A stretch of 41,699 nt of DNA from an uncultured Prevotella sp. (GCA_934281565.1 CAKQXI010000006.1:1-41699), one strand, 5' to 3'; counted from the stretch's first letter, positions 1 to 7,631 are shown. Numbers and translations are program-made. Notes: a model not told the origin generated them from the sequence alone.

Positions 1-1
1 G

Positions 2-376
2 TTCAACTTAGACGAGCGACAGACGACTTCATTCATTGGCGTTCCTACACCAGCCAACGCTTTGTTCTGGGGCTCGCTCATCGTATCAAGTCCATCATGG
101 CTCACCAGCAACAGTTGGTCAGTGTTTATCATTTTAGCACTCATTATCGCCACAAGTTACTTACTTGTTTGTGAACTTCCATTATTCGCATTGAAATTCA
201 AGCAATGGTCTTTCAAAGGCAATGAGATAAAATATTGTTTTGCAGCCCTCACGGTCGTCATTCTTGCAATCTCAGTGATTACAGAAGGAGCAAGAGGGTT
301 CCTTGAAGGATGGTGGTTGGTTATCTTGGTTTATGTCGCTATCTCAGCAGTTAGGCGTGTAAAACTACACGCCTAA
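2..376 (+). CDS. pssA: CDP-diacylglycerol--serine O-phosphatidyltransferase, C-terminal part (5' truncated)
   Basis: The frame is already open at the left edge, so the gene starts outside the window; a TTG at 62 is internal, not a start. The visible 124 residues begin with FNLDERQ...FIGVPTPANA, which matches the conserved segment after the catalytic CDP-alcohol phosphotransferase motif in bacterial PssA proteins. Three hydrophobic segments follow, as expected for this integral inner-membrane enzyme. PssA joins CDP-diacylglycerol and serine to make phosphatidylserine, the precursor of phosphatidylethanolamine. The gene converges with pyrH, with 13 bp between the stop codons. The last codons and stop lie in an 11-bp perfect hairpin. 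The active-site motif lies outside the window, so identity rests on the PTPANA segment and membrane pattern. Confidence 0.8.
   Translation, partial: FNLDERQTTSFIGVPTPANALFWGSLIVSSPSWLTSNSWSVFIILALIIATSYLLVCELPLFALKFKQWSFKGNEIKYCFAALTVVILAISVITEGARGFLEGWWLVILVYVAISAVRRVKLHA
351..376. terminator. Perfect hairpin over the pssA stop codon
   Basis: An 11-bp perfect inverted repeat (351-361 with 366-376) with a 4-nt loop spans the last codons and stop of pssA, between two convergent genes. No U-run follows on either strand, so it is not a classical intrinsic terminator. It could be a bidirectional transcription barrier or protect the mRNA 3' end. Confidence 0.45.
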
Positions 377-389
377 GAGGGGAGGAGTA

Positions 390-1100
390 TTAATTATGAA
401 CTAAGGTTCCTATATCTTCGCCATCCATCACTTTTTTCAAATTACCCACTATATCCATGTTAAACACATAAATAGGAAGGTCATTCTCCTTGCACATAGT
501 TGTAGCGGTAAGGTCCATCACTTTCAAACCACGAGTATAAATCTCATCGTATGTTATATCCTTGAACTTGGTAGCAGTAGGCTCCTTTTCAGGATCTGCC
601 GTATAGATACCATCCACACGAGTACCTTTCAACATCACATCTGCCTCTATCTCTATACCACGGAGGGAAGAACCTGTATCTGTCGTGAAGTAAGGACTAC
701 CTGTGCCAGCGGAGAAGATGCAGATATAGCCTGCCTCCATTGCTTCTATCGCTTTCCATTTGCTATAAAATTCACCAATAGGCTCCATGCGAATAGCCGT
801 AAGCACCTTGGTCTTCACGTCCAAAGCTCCAAGCGCACTACTCAATGCCAAAGAGTTGATGACAGTGGCACACATACCCATTTGGTCACCTTTCACACGG
901 TCGAAACCTTTCTGGCTTCCACTCAACCCACGGAAGATGTTGCCACCACCGATAACAATGCCTATCTGGACACCCATTTCATGAACTTCCTTGATCTGTC
1001 TTGCATAATCACTCAAACGCTCTGGGTCAATACCAAAGCTCTGCTTACCCATCAAGCTCTCACCGCTCAACTTGAGTAGAATTCTTTTAAACTTTGCCAT
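390..1100 (-). CDS. pyrH: UMP kinase (uridylate kinase)
   Basis: This 236-residue protein matches bacterial UMP kinase of the amino-acid kinase fold. It phosphorylates UMP to UDP in the cytoplasm, a step toward all pyrimidine nucleotides. Visible signatures are the N-terminal KRILLKLSGESL, the glycine-rich GIVIGGGNIFRG, the GTGSPYFTTDT nucleotide-site segment and VDGIYTADP near the C-terminus. I chose the ATG at 1100 (MAKFKRILL) because the longer frame to 1145 runs into a simple-sequence repeat and adds residues not expected in the family. The gene lies 124 bp after birA on the same strand; that gap is filled by a repeat also found before the PSP1-domain gene. Confidence 0.95.
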   Translation of the reverse strand: MAKFKRILLKLSGESLMGKQSFGIDPERLSDYARQIKEVHEMGVQIGIVIGGGNIFRGLSGSQKGFDRVKGDQMGMCATVINSLALSSALGALDVKTKVLTAIRMEPIGEFYSKWKAIEAMEAGYICIFSAGTGSPYFTTDTGSSLRGIEIEADVMLKGTRVDGIYTADPEKEPTATKFKDITYDEIYTRGLKVMDLTATTMCKENDLPIYVFNMDIVGNLKKVMDGEDIGTLVHN

Positions 1101-1224
1101 AATATTTAATGTTGATTTTTGAATGTTGAATGTTGAATTTTTCAATGTTAAATGTTAAGTGTTAAATGTTAAGTTAGGCTTGCGCCCTTAATGCTATCAA
1201 CTATAAACTATTAACTATAAACTA
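1101..1224 (-). repeat. Intergenic repeat family A, copy 1 (upstream of pyrH)
   Basis: The gap between birA and pyrH is built of short degenerate units (AACTATTA-like, then TTAACATT-like, then TTCAACATT-like) around a core containing GGGCGCAAGCC. On the minus strand, 54 nt (1144-1197) are identical to 12307-12360. Relative to transcription both copies have the same order, AACTATTA arm, core, AACATT arm, start codon of the next gene. Confidence 0.85.
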
Positions 1225-1965
1225 TTAACTTTTAACTATCCCGTACTTAATTTCTCCAAAGGTATATGAACGAATCACCCCTTGCTTGTCATGAAGTATC
1301 AAGTGACCATCATCCTCTACCTCAACAAAAGCAGCCTCGAACTCACCATCCTTGTCTTCATAAAGATGATAGCCCTTACGGCGATACAATGCCAAATGGT
1401 AGATGCCCGAAATATCCATATAATCAGCCTGACGCAACAATTCATAATATTTCTTGAATGCCTCCAATACCTTTTGTAGCACCTCCTCCCTATCTATCTC
1501 ATGTCCGAGGATTTGGCACAAAGAAACAGGATTAGGAGCATCACTATGAAATTCTGTTTGATTGACATTAAGTCCTATGCCAAAGATACATTTCTTGATA
1601 CCTCGTGAACCAATAGATGTCTCTATCAATGTACCGCTTATCTTCTTGTCGTTCCAATAGACATCATTAGGCCATTTCAAGGTTACACCATCTACATACG
1701 TATCCAAGGCATCTTTCAAAGCCAAAGCTCCAGCCATAGACAACATAAACTGCCTTGCCACAGGAACCCAATGTGGATGTACCAAGATACTGAAAAGCAA
1801 ATTCTTTCCTCTCTCACTTTCCCATGTATGTACTCCTTGTCCCTTACCTGCCGACTGATAATCGGCTACAACGACCGTCATCTCATCCTCTGTCTCAGGA
1901 ACATAACTTTTCAGATAGCGGTTGGTCGAATCTGTTTCTTGTAACCTTATAATTCTTGTTTCCAT
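1225..1965 (-). CDS. birA: Biotin--[acetyl-CoA-carboxylase] ligase
   Basis: This 246-residue protein is a biotin protein ligase, which activates biotin as biotinyl-AMP and attaches it to a lysine of biotin carboxyl carrier protein. Visible motifs are the N-terminal TDSTNRYLK, AGKGQGVHTWESE in the biotinyl-AMP binding loop, GKNLLFSILV, LKWPNDVYW and KISGTLIE. There is no N-terminal helix-turn-helix domain, so it is the monofunctional type rather than the E. coli repressor type. It is read toward pyrH and follows yraN by 26 bp, suggesting a yraN-birA-pyrH transcript, although the repeat before pyrH may separate expression. Confidence 0.92.
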   Translation of the reverse strand: METRIIRLQETDSTNRYLKSYVPETEDEMTVVVADYQSAGKGQGVHTWESERGKNLLFSILVHPHWVPVARQFMLSMAGALALKDALDTYVDGVTLKWPNDVYWNDKKISGTLIETSIGSRGIKKCIFGIGLNVNQTEFHSDAPNPVSLCQILGHEIDREEVLQKVLEAFKKYYELLRQADYMDISGIYHLALYRRKGYHLYEDKDGEFEAAFVEVEDDGHLILHDKQGVIRSYTFGEIKYGIVKS

Positions 1966-1991
1966 TTACACCTTATTATATTATATAGACA

Positions 1992-2369
1992 TCACAAGAT
2001 TAGCATGGGATTGAAGGCATCCTCTATGTGCTCAATACGCTCCAGCATCGAAGGGCGTCCCACGACGGAAACAATATCGAAACGAATATCAAGTGACATA
2101 GGATGAGACTTAACATACGCATTGGCAGCAATAGCTAAGTTTCTCTGCTTACGCCAATCCACGGCAAGCTCTGGTTCAGTAAGTTCAGTTGACTGTCGTG
2201 CCTTTACCTCAACAAACACCAAGCACTTAGAATCCTCGGACTTTGCAATAATATCCAAGTCACGCTTGCCAACTTTCCAGTCTCGTTCATAGATAACAAA
2301 ACCTTTCTTCTCCAGATATTTGACAGCTTCTTCCTCGCCCCATTTACCTAAATCATTATGTTCTGCCAT
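1992..2369 (-). CDS. YraN family protein (UPF0102, predicted endonuclease-like)
   Basis: A 125-residue protein starting MAEHNDLGKWGEEEAVKYLEKKGF. The pattern G-E-x-x-A, then RDLDII, then VFVEVKAR with a conserved glutamate and lysine is the core of the UPF0102/YraN family, which has a restriction-endonuclease-like fold. The cellular role is not established. I chose the ATG at 2369 because the extra 25 residues of the longer frame lie across the promoter and look non-coding. It is divergent from tadA and probably heads a transcript including birA. Confidence 0.88.
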   Translation of the reverse strand: MAEHNDLGKWGEEEAVKYLEKKGFVIYERDWKVGKRDLDIIAKSEDSKCLVFVEVKARQSTELTEPELAVDWRKQRNLAIAANAYVKSHPMSLDIRFDIVSVVGRPSMLERIEHIEDAFNPMLIL

Positions 2370-2414
2370 ATTTTTCCTTTTGTATCCAAACGCTATATAA
2401 TGCGTTTTTATTTG

Positions 2415-2445
2415 CAAAAATAACATTTTTCCAGCTAACTTCAAA
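2415..2445 (-). promoter_or_regulatory. Promoter for yraN
   Basis: On the minus strand TTTG (2442-2445), a 19-bp spacer and TATTTTTG (2415-2422) match the Bacteroidetes sigma-ABfr promoter. It lies about 45 bp before the yraN start, which also supports the shorter start choice. Confidence 0.6.
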
Positions 2446-2487
2446 CAAAATCCTCCTTAAATTCTTTTAGCTGTCAATTTTTTACCG

Positions 2488-2495
2488 TATTTTTG
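2488..2495 (+). promoter_or_regulatory. Promoter -7 box for tadA
   Basis: TATTTTTG matches TAnnTTTG 32 bp before the tadA start. I see no clear -33 TTTG at the expected distance, so this is a partial match. Confidence 0.4.
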
Positions 2496-2527
2496 CATCT
2501 TGAATATAAACTATATGATATAGAACA

Positions 2528-2974
2528 ATGGAAGACCAAAAGAAACAAGATGAGGATTTTATGCGCAAAGCACTGGTAGAGGCACAAATTGCTTTCGATG
2601 AAGACGAGATACCCATTGGTGCCGTCATCGTTTGCAAGGGTCGCATTATCTCCAGAGGACACAACCTGACGGAAATGCTTTGCGATGTCACTGCCCACGC
2701 TGAAATGCAAGTCATTACATCAGGAGCCAATATGTTAGGTGGCAAGTATCTAAAAGACTGTACACTCTATGTAACCGTCGAACCATGCGTGATGTGCGCA
2801 GGTGCCATCTGCTGGGCACAAATCAGCAGAGTCGTGTATGGCGCATCCGATGATAAAAGGGGATATAGAAAGTTTGCGCCCGATGCACTGCATCCTAAGA
2901 CGACAGTTACATCGAGCGTATTGGAAGATGAATGTAGAGAGCTTATGCAAAGCTTCTTCGGTCAAAAACGATAA
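2528..2974 (+). CDS. tadA: tRNA-specific adenosine-34 deaminase
   Basis: This 148-residue zinc deaminase shows the HAE motif (H57, E59) and PCVMC (C87, C90), which bind zinc and provide the catalytic glutamate. The TadA subgroup deaminates adenosine 34 to inosine in the wobble position of tRNA-Arg(ACG). PIGAVIV and GHN near the N-terminus and the DDKRGY segment near residue 120 fit TadA better than guanine or cytosine deaminases. It stands alone on the plus strand; its stop is 3 bp from the stop of the convergent lipoprotein gene. Substrate assignment is by family only. Confidence 0.87.
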   Translation: MEDQKKQDEDFMRKALVEAQIAFDEDEIPIGAVIVCKGRIISRGHNLTEMLCDVTAHAEMQVITSGANMLGGKYLKDCTLYVTVEPCVMCAGAICWAQISRVVYGASDDKRGYRKFAPDALHPKTTVTSSVLEDECRELMQSFFGQKR

Positions 2975-2977
2975 CCC

Positions 2978-3829
2978 TTACTTGACGAGCACAACAAGGT
3001 ACTTGCTTGTGCTCCAGAACATTTGTGGGTTCAGAATTCGCAATGTATATTGCTTGTTTACATCACGAACCAACGTATAGCTACTGGACGGATGGGCGGT
3101 AAGCAACTTAGCCGACTTAGAATATAACTTGATCTCCGTAACATTGCGGATGTCAATCTTGGTAAAGTAATTCTTGTTGAAGTTGCCATTCATAACCTTG
3201 CCACCCTCCATGATATGCTGACCTTTCAACTCTTTCTTGGTTCCGAAGACATACCAAGCAGTATTCAATTGCTTATCCTGAGTATTGATGGTCTCAGTCT
3301 TCTTGGCATTATCAGTAGTCAAGTTATTGACATTGGTATTCAAGTTATTGATGGTCTCGTCCAACTCAGCGATATGGATGTCCTTGCCATCAAGCTCAGC
3401 ACGCAAAGCTTGGAGCTGCTTGTCCTTTTCCGCCAATTGCTTAGTGAGGTTCTCTATGGTCTTCTTCAATTGACCACCTTGCAAAGAACTGTTATCCAAC
3501 TGCTTCTGCAACTTGGCTATCAATTCCTTATTTTGCTTCATTCGGTCAGAGATGAACTGAATATTTTCTTTCAATCGTTGTGCTCTGTTAGCCCCCTCGC
3601 CACTTTTGGCAAGGCTCAAACGATTCTCAGCCTCATTGATTTCCTGGAAGCCCTCCTCAATGTCATTCAAGGTACCCAGCATATCGTTAATCTCACTATC
3701 CTTCTGAGCAATAATGTCATTCAACGAATCAGTCTGATGAACATTAGTCAGATCAGGCGTATTCTTTCCTTCCTTACAACCAGTTAAGAACGCGGTTGCA
3801 ACACAGGCGATAATCAATAGCTTTTTCAT
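2978..3829 (-). CDS. Coiled-coil lipoprotein, possibly Cbp1-like adhesin family
   Basis: A 283-residue protein with a lipoprotein signal (MKKLLIIACVATAFLTGC, lipid-modified Cys18). Residues of about 35-190 are rich in E, K, L, Q and N with heptad-like spacing, predicting a long coiled coil (for example LTKQLAEKDKQLQALRAEL). The C-terminal 90 residues have alternating polar/hydrophobic segments suggesting a beta-rich domain. The arrangement resembles Bacteroidales proteins annotated as Cbp1-type collagen-binding adhesins, but I recall that family only in outline and do not claim binding activity. It follows rsmI by 25 bp on the same strand and is probably co-transcribed. Confidence 0.75.
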   Translation of the reverse strand: MKKLLIIACVATAFLTGCKEGKNTPDLTNVHQTDSLNDIIAQKDSEINDMLGTLNDIEEGFQEINEAENRLSLAKSGEGANRAQRLKENIQFISDRMKQNKELIAKLQKQLDNSSLQGGQLKKTIENLTKQLAEKDKQLQALRAELDGKDIHIAELDETINNLNTNVNNLTTDNAKKTETINTQDKQLNTAWYVFGTKKELKGQHIMEGGKVMNGNFNKNYFTKIDIRNVTEIKLYSKSAKLLTAHPSSSYTLVRDVNKQYTLRILNPQMFWSTSKYLVVLVK

Positions 3830-3854
3830 AATTGTTCATTTTTTAGTTAATTTT

Positions 3855-4589
3855 TTAATTACTATGTTTCTTACGTTCTTCACGTCGTCTTTCTTTCAAT
3901 TCCTCCTTGAACTGCTTCGGGTCTTTCCCTGCGAGTACAATGACAAACTCACCACGAGGTTCTGTCTCCTTGAAATGAGTTATCACTTCCGCCAAAGTTC
4001 CTCTGACACTTTCCTCATGGATCTTGGATATCTCACGACAACAACTCACTTGCCTATCCTCGCCAAAGACTTCGGCAAACTGCTGCAAAGTCTTCAATAC
4101 ACGATAAGGAGACTCATAGAATATCATTGTCCGTATTTCATCCTTGAGAGAATCCAGATAAGTCTGCCTACCCTTTTTCTGAGGAATAAACCCCTCAAAG
4201 CAGAACCTGTCACAAGGAAGCCCTGACGAAACGATGGCAGGAATACAAGCAGTTGCACCAGGCAAAGTTTGCACTGTAACACCTGCCTTAGCAGCCTCAC
4301 GAGCCAAGTAGAAACCAGGGTCACTGATACCCGGTGTACCAGCATCACTAATCAAGGCTATGGTCTCTCCTGCCTTCAAGCGTTCAACGATAGAGGCAGA
4401 AGTGCCATGCTCATTGAACTTATGGTGTGCGACCAATCGGTTCTTGATGTCGAAATGCTTCAATAGGACACTTGATGTCCGAGTGTCCTCGGCGAGCACC
4501 AAATCAGCTTCTTTCAATACTCTGATAGCTCGCATTGTCATGTCCTCCATGTTACCAACAGGAGTCGGTACGATATATAATATGCCCAT
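3855..4589 (-). CDS. rsmI: 16S rRNA (cytidine(1402)-2'-O)-methyltransferase
   Basis: This 244-residue protein is an RsmI of the tetrapyrrole-methylase fold. It uses S-adenosylmethionine to 2'-O-methylate C1402 in the decoding centre of 16S rRNA. Signatures include the N-terminal LYIVPTPVGNMEDMT, the AEDTRTS segment, SDAGTPGISDPG at residues 81-92 and the central FEGFIPQKKGR. The C-terminus is lysine/arginine-rich. It is divergent from tdk, with matching promoters in the 95-bp gap, and leads into the lipoprotein gene. Confidence 0.95.
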   Translation of the reverse strand: MGILYIVPTPVGNMEDMTMRAIRVLKEADLVLAEDTRTSSVLLKHFDIKNRLVAHHKFNEHGTSASIVERLKAGETIALISDAGTPGISDPGFYLAREAAKAGVTVQTLPGATACIPAIVSSGLPCDRFCFEGFIPQKKGRQTYLDSLKDEIRTMIFYESPYRVLKTLQQFAEVFGEDRQVSCCREISKIHEESVRGTLAEVITHFKETEPRGEFVIVLAGKDPKQFKEELKERRREERKKHSN

Positions 4590-4597
4590 ACTGCGTA

Positions 4598-4628
4598 CAA
4601 ATGTAGTTAATAAATCTTTCTTAGCAAA
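4598..4628 (-). promoter_or_regulatory. Promoter for rsmI
   Basis: On the minus strand TTTG (4625-4628), 19-bp spacer, TACATTTG (4598-4605). The -7 box is only 8 bp from the rsmI ATG, so the transcript would have almost no leader. Confidence 0.6.
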
Positions 4629-4643
4629 AAAAAAACACTTTTC

Positions 4644-4676
4644 TTTGCAATTTTTAAAACCTTATTGTTAATTTTG
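4644..4676 (+). promoter_or_regulatory. Promoter for tdk
   Basis: TTTG (4644-4647), 21-bp spacer, TAATTTTG (4669-4676). The -7 box ends 8 bp before the tdk ATG, again implying a nearly leaderless mRNA, the mirror image of the rsmI promoter. Confidence 0.65.
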
Positions 4677-4684
4677 CCCCCGAA

Positions 4685-5290
4685 ATGACAGAAAATCTAA
4701 TTGGGGAGGCACACCGTCCCGGAAGAATTGAAGTGGTGTGCGGTTCTATGTTCTCTGGAAAAACAGAGGAATTGATCCGAAGAATGAAACGCGCTAAGTT
4801 CGCTAAACAGAAGGTTGAGATATTCAAGCCTTCGCTTGATGCACGTTATTCAGAAGAGGATGTTGTCAGTCACGACCAGAATTCAATCAGGTCTACCCCA
4901 ATAGAAACTTCTGAAGATATCCTCTTATTAGCTTCCGACATAGATGTCGTCGGCATAGACGAAGCCCAGTTCTTTGACAAAGGGTTAGTAGATGTCTGCA
5001 ATCAGCTTGCCAACCGAGGAGTAAGGGTCATTGTCGCTGGTCTTGACATGGACTTCAAAGGCATCCCCTTTGGTCCTATCCCTGCATTATGCGCCATCTC
5101 CGATGAAGTAACCAAAGTGCATGCCATCTGTGTAAAGTGCGGTGCCCTGGCATACATGAGCCATCGATTGGTACATAATAAGAAACGCGTACTTCTTGGC
5201 GAAAAGGACGAATACGAGCCTCTCTGCCGAGAATGTTATAAGAAAGCTGTTGCCAAAGAGAAGAACTTGGGTAACACAATACAGAAATAA
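4685..5290 (+). CDS. tdk: Thymidine kinase
   Basis: A 201-residue type II thymidine kinase that salvages thymidine to dTMP with ATP. Visible are the P-loop GSMFSGKT (20-27), the DEAQFF segment with the likely catalytic E93, and two zinc-binding pairs C149/C152 and C181/C184 of the lasso domain. The length is normal for the family. It is followed after 24 bp by the AI-2E family gene on the same strand, probably one transcript. Confidence 0.96.
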   Translation: MTENLIGEAHRPGRIEVVCGSMFSGKTEELIRRMKRAKFAKQKVEIFKPSLDARYSEEDVVSHDQNSIRSTPIETSEDILLLASDIDVVGIDEAQFFDKGLVDVCNQLANRGVRVIVAGLDMDFKGIPFGPIPALCAISDEVTKVHAICVKCGALAYMSHRLVHNKKRVLLGEKDEYEPLCRECYKKAVAKEKNLGNTIQK

Positions 5291-5314
5291 CACCTTATCA
5301 TTATTCATAACATC

Positions 5315-6451
5315 ATGCCAAAAGAAATAACATTCGATAAATTCATCCGATGGTCAGGCATCACCTTGCTTGTCTTCGCGGTATTGTTTATCACCAACTA
5401 CCTTAGTGGAGTTCTCCTACCATTCTTCATCGCTTGGTTCTTTGCCTACTTGCTTTATCCTGTAGTCAAGTTCATAGAGAACAAACTCCATATCCAAGTT
5501 CGTGCATTGTCCATTATCCTTGCCATGTTAGCGGCAATCGGAGTTATCGGCTTGGTACTTTGGTTAATCATACCACCCATGTTCGACCAGTTTGACAAAT
5601 TAGGCGAGGTACTCACCAGATGGTTGCATCAGACAACTCACACCAACAACATCACGGCACTCATCAAGGAATGGGTGCAAAACAATCAGAATGAGATAGA
5701 ACATTTCTTGAGAAGCAAGGACTTCAGTGATGCGTTGAAAGGAGCGATGCCCAAGGTATTCTCCGTTGTAGGACAAACGGCAAACATCCTCATTAGCATC
5801 ATCGCCTCCATGATTACCTTATTATATATGTTCTTCATCTTGCTGGATTATGAAACCCTAACAGCCAACTGGGTACGTATATTCCCTAAGAAAAATCGTC
5901 CTTTCTGGCATTCCTTAATGAAAGATGTAGAGCGAGAACTCAATAACTATATTCGTGGACAAGGTATGGTAGCCCTCTGCATGGGCATCATGTTCTGCAT
6001 AGGTTTCACCATCATCGGTTTTCCTATGGCAATAGGCTTGGGCATTCTCATTGGTATCATGGACTTGGTTCCTTACCTACATACCTTTGCCCTCATCCCT
6101 ACGGCATTTCTTGCCATGCTCAAGGCCGCGGACACAGGACAAAGTTTCTGGTTGGTATTTGGCTTGGCGTTCTTAGTATTCTGTATTGTACAAATCTTGA
6201 CCGACATGGTTGTTACTCCTAAAATCATGGGAAAAGCGATGGGATTGAACCCTGCTATTCTTCTACTTAGCCTTTCCGTATGGGGCGCATTGTTAGGTTT
6301 TATCGGCTTGATCGTCGCCTTACCTCTTACCACGCTTATCATTGCTTATTGGCAAAGATATGTGACCAGAGAAAAACCACATTACTCTGATGGAATACAA
6401 TCCAATAATGGACTTTCCACACAAAAAATGGCAGAAAATGAAGAAAAATAA
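5315..6451 (+). CDS. AI-2E family transporter (UPF0118/PerM type)
   Basis: A 378-residue polytopic inner-membrane protein. Hydrophobic segments occur near residues 12-50, 60-85, 155-180, and as a cluster from about 215 to 345. The segment GIMDLVPYLHTF, the later TDMVVTPKIMGKAMGLNP and LLSLSVWGALLGFIGLIVALP are typical of this family. Family members have been linked to autoinducer-2 export or Na+/H+ antiport, but the substrate cannot be read here. It follows tdk closely and lies before the tRNA-Lys gene, which has its own promoter. Confidence 0.88.
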   Translation: MPKEITFDKFIRWSGITLLVFAVLFITNYLSGVLLPFFIAWFFAYLLYPVVKFIENKLHIQVRALSIILAMLAAIGVIGLVLWLIIPPMFDQFDKLGEVLTRWLHQTTHTNNITALIKEWVQNNQNEIEHFLRSKDFSDALKGAMPKVFSVVGQTANILISIIASMITLLYMFFILLDYETLTANWVRIFPKKNRPFWHSLMKDVERELNNYIRGQGMVALCMGIMFCIGFTIIGFPMAIGLGILIGIMDLVPYLHTFALIPTAFLAMLKAADTGQSFWLVFGLAFLVFCIVQILTDMVVTPKIMGKAMGLNPAILLLSLSVWGALLGFIGLIVALPLTTLIIAYWQRYVTREKPHYSDGIQSNNGLSTQKMAENEEK

Positions 6452-6469
6452 CAAAAAATTAGCTAAATA

Positions 6470-6501
6470 TTTGGCAGTATCAAAAAAATATCGTACCTTT
6501 G
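6470..6501 (+). promoter_or_regulatory. Promoter for tRNA-Lys
   Basis: TTTG (6470-6473), 20-bp spacer, TACCTTTG (6494-6501): a near-ideal Bacteroidetes promoter 30 bp before the tRNA. Confidence 0.75.
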
Positions 6502-6531
6502 CACTCGCTTTTGAATAGAAAGCTGGAGACT

Positions 6532-6604
6532 GACTCGCTAGCTCAGCTGGTAGAGCACAACACTTTTAATGTTGGGGTCATGGGTTCGAGCCCCATGCGA
6601 GTCA
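6532..6604 (+). tRNA. tRNA-Lys (anticodon TTT)
   Basis: A 73-nt cloverleaf: acceptor stem GACTCGC/GCGAGTC, D stem GCTC/GAGC, anticodon stem CAACA/TGTTG with loop CTTTTAA, T stem ATGGG/CCCAT with loop TTCGAGC. All stems pair perfectly. CCA is not encoded. Own promoter and terminator make it a single-gene unit. Confidence 0.97.
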
Positions 6605-6612
6605 CACGAATG

Positions 6613-6645
6613 AAGCAGTTATCTTTTTAGATAACTGCTTTTTCG
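6613..6645 (+). terminator. Terminator after tRNA-Lys
   Basis: A 12-bp perfect stem (6613-6624 with 6629-6640), 4-nt loop and a T-run. It ends at the stop codon of the convergent nuclease gene and may serve both directions. Confidence 0.9.
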
Positions 6646-6646
6646 T

Positions 6647-7405
6647 TTACCACTCATTGATATTGCATTTGCTCTCTATGACATTCTCGATGTTCTTTGG
6701 CAATTTGGAGAAGAAATCATAACCCGTGATACGCTCTACCTCATCCACTGTATTAACAAAATCTGTTTTCTTCTTACCTTTCTGAGTTTGATTACGGCAA
6801 ATGAAGCCTATGGCTTTCGGTTTTCCTTGCATACAAAGTACCACTTTGAAAAAGGCATCAGGCACAACAACTTTATTCTTTCCCAACTTACGGTGTTGTT
6901 TGTTAAGGAAAATAGGACCACAAACAATATATACCTTGCCGTATTTCTTTGCCCATGAACGACATTGTTGCTCTATCGTATTCCATGCACCTGCATTCAA
7001 ACTATGGTTTTGCGGACACATATTGGTCATCAAGAAACACTCCTGCATGGCTTTCTCACTCCACTTGTTATCACCAGCAGGGCACAAATGTCCACGGTCG
7101 AATCCACTATTATAATAATCCGCCTTATATCCTTTAGGAGATGGCATATCCATATCATCTTCAAAATCCACACGCTGTACTTTACCAGAAGCGTGCTCCT
7201 TTGTCAATACCCATGCCACCCAATTAGGTTGTCGAGTATCATGATTATAAGATACGGTGTAAGCCATGCGATGCCTGACGGTTTGTGATAATTGCTTATT
7301 GCCTACAGGTATTTCCAGACCATCCATGTTTTTGTTGGCAGGGATAGCGGAAGATAGCAATATCATAGCCGCCATCAACAAAAAATTACGATAAAAATTT
7401 TTCAT
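6647..7405 (-). CDS. DNA/RNA non-specific endonuclease (NUC1/EndoG family), secreted
   Basis: A 252-residue protein with an N-terminal hydrophobic signal segment (residues 7-22), so likely exported to the periplasm or outside. The catalytic signature DRGH is at 103-106 with His106 as general base, followed by MTNMCPQNHSLNAGAW where N137 is the expected metal ligand. This places it with the Serratia-type beta-beta-alpha-metal nucleases, which cut DNA and RNA without sequence preference. Likely roles are nutrient scavenging or destruction of incoming DNA; neither is shown. There is no obvious inhibitor gene next to it, consistent with an exported enzyme. Confidence 0.93.
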   Translation of the reverse strand: MKNFYRNFLLMAAMILLSSAIPANKNMDGLEIPVGNKQLSQTVRHRMAYTVSYNHDTRQPNWVAWVLTKEHASGKVQRVDFEDDMDMPSPKGYKADYYNSGFDRGHLCPAGDNKWSEKAMQECFLMTNMCPQNHSLNAGAWNTIEQQCRSWAKKYGKVYIVCGPIFLNKQHRKLGKNKVVVPDAFFKVVLCMQGKPKAIGFICRNQTQKGKKKTDFVNTVDEVERITGYDFFSKLPKNIENVIESKCNINEW

Positions 7406-7436
7406 ATATCAATGCTTCTATATTATTTTCAATATG

Positions 7437-7467
7437 CAAAAGTATCACTTTATTTGTTAAAACACAA
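7437..7467 (-). promoter_or_regulatory. Promoter for the nuclease gene
   Basis: On the minus strand TTG (7465-7467), 20-bp spacer, TACTTTTG (7437-7444), 32 bp before the ATG. Confidence 0.55.
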
Positions 7468-7484
7468 GAATATGCTCTAAAAAT

Positions 7485-7516
7485 CTTGCTTAATTCAAAA
7501 TAATATTATATCTTTG
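7485..7516 (+). promoter_or_regulatory. Promoter for tRNA-Pro
   Basis: CTTG (7485-7488), 20-bp spacer, TATCTTTG (7509-7516), 23 bp before the tRNA. Confidence 0.65.
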
Positions 7517-7539
7517 CACCCAGCTTATTGATTAAGGAT

Positions 7540-7612
7540 CGGGATTTGGCGCAGTTGGTAGCGCACACGTCTGGGGGGCGCGAGGTCGCTGGTTCGAGTC
7601 CAGTAATCCCGA
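7540..7612 (+). tRNA. tRNA-Pro (anticodon GGG)
   Basis: A 73-nt cloverleaf: acceptor CGGGATT/AATCCCG, D stem GCGC/GCGC, T stem GCTGG/CCAGT, anticodon loop CTGGGGG with GGG at 7573-7575. The anticodon stem CACGT/GCGCG has an A-C mismatch at the 28-42 pair plus a U-G pair next to the loop, so the arm is weaker than usual. Own promoter and terminator. Confidence 0.93.
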
Positions 7613-7631
7613 CAACACCTTTTAAGTTTCC

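Noticed and set aside
6647..7405. Nuclease plus neighbouring tRNA genes as a mobile-element cargo integrated at a tRNA
   Set aside because: Both tRNAs are intact with own promoters and terminators; no integrase and no duplicated tRNA 3' end is present.
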